Assembly (NCBI GenBank): GCA_937872125.1
Contig: CALMNY010000304.1
Coordinates: 1-6,222, forward strand
Source of the DNA: an uncultured Candidatus Competibacteraceae bacterium
GTDB taxonomy: Bacteria; Pseudomonadota; Gammaproteobacteria; Competibacterales; Competibacteraceae
DNA: 6,222 nucleotides
Reading direction: 5' to 3'
Numbering within the stretch: the stretch's first letter is position 1; each line of letters opens with the position of its first letter. The notes under the pieces were generated by a model. It saw only the letters and a program-made list of their open reading frames with translations, did no database searches and was not told the DNA's origin. The translations under genes were made by a program, and so were the position numbers. Positions 6,170-6,222 of the stretch are shown here, in pieces.

Positions 6170-6222
6170 ATGAGTTCTAAAACCAATATTAATATCAATA
6201 TCGGCGCCTTGCGGCAGGAATC
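6170..6222 (+). CDS. Unidentified gene, 5' end only (cut by window edge)
   Basis: An ATG at 6170 follows a strong ribosome-binding site, AGGAGA (6157-6162), with seven bases between. Seventeen codons are visible, beginning MSSKTNINI and continuing NIGALRQE; no stop occurs before the edge. The Asn/Ile-rich, AT-rich start differs in composition from its neighbours. It lies 60 bases after the nuclease and in the same direction, so co-transcription is likely. In many mobile elements a YqaJ-type nuclease is paired with an annealing protein (RecT or Bet), but nothing in these residues shows that here. I do not assign a function. Confidence 0.7.
   Translation, partial: MSSKTNININIGALRQE

Noticed and set aside
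1..6222. CRISPR array, tRNA, rRNA, insertion-sequence ends or direct repeats
   Set aside because: I looked for regularly spaced repeats, cloverleaf-like sequences and transposase motifs and saw none.

Overview
This GC-rich window looks like accessory, mobile-element DNA from a proteobacterium (gamma- or beta-like; the lineage cannot be fixed from sequence alone). Its centre is a minus-strand operon for the inner-membrane/periplasmic core of an I-type (Dot/Icm, IncI Tra) type IVB secretion or conjugation machine. On the plus strand there is a YqaJ-type recombination nuclease on one side and a peptidoglycan-hydrolase-like M15 peptidase on the other. This combination is typical of integrative conjugative elements or large conjugative plasmids; no integrase, relaxase, origin or attachment site is visible here.

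Layout. 1-430 (+): 3' part of a YcbK/MepK-like M15 zinc peptidase, cut by the window edge. About 432-566 (+): a small membrane-protein-like reading frame with no canonical start codon. 567-708: non-coding, with a consensus extended -10 element and a GC-rich hairpin. 709-4688 (-): four tightly packed genes, in transcription order DotI/IcmL/TraM, DotH/IcmK/TraN, DotG/IcmE/TraO and a DotF/IcmG/TraP-like protein. This is the gene order of Legionella icmL-icmK-icmE-icmG and IncI traM-N-O-P. 4689-4768: an AT-rich divergent promoter region with an inverted repeat. 4769-6109 (+): a YqaJ/lambda-exonuclease-family protein with a long C-terminal extension. 6170 to the edge (+): start of an unidentified gene with a strong ribosome-binding site.

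How they fit together. From family knowledge, DotI is an inner-membrane partner of the machine, DotH is an outer-membrane-core subunit, DotG is the VirB10-like channel spanning the envelope, and DotF is an accessory inner-membrane protein. The M15 peptidase could open the cell wall for assembly. The YqaJ nuclease probably belongs to a separate DNA-recombination module, possibly with the next gene as an annealing partner. The sequence shows no new enzymatic system. The points most worth checking are the hidden small frame after the peptidase, the apparently non-ATG (CTG) start of the DotF-like gene, the extra C-terminal tail of DotG, the divergent operator-like region, and the orphan promoter pointing antisense into the end of the secretion operon.
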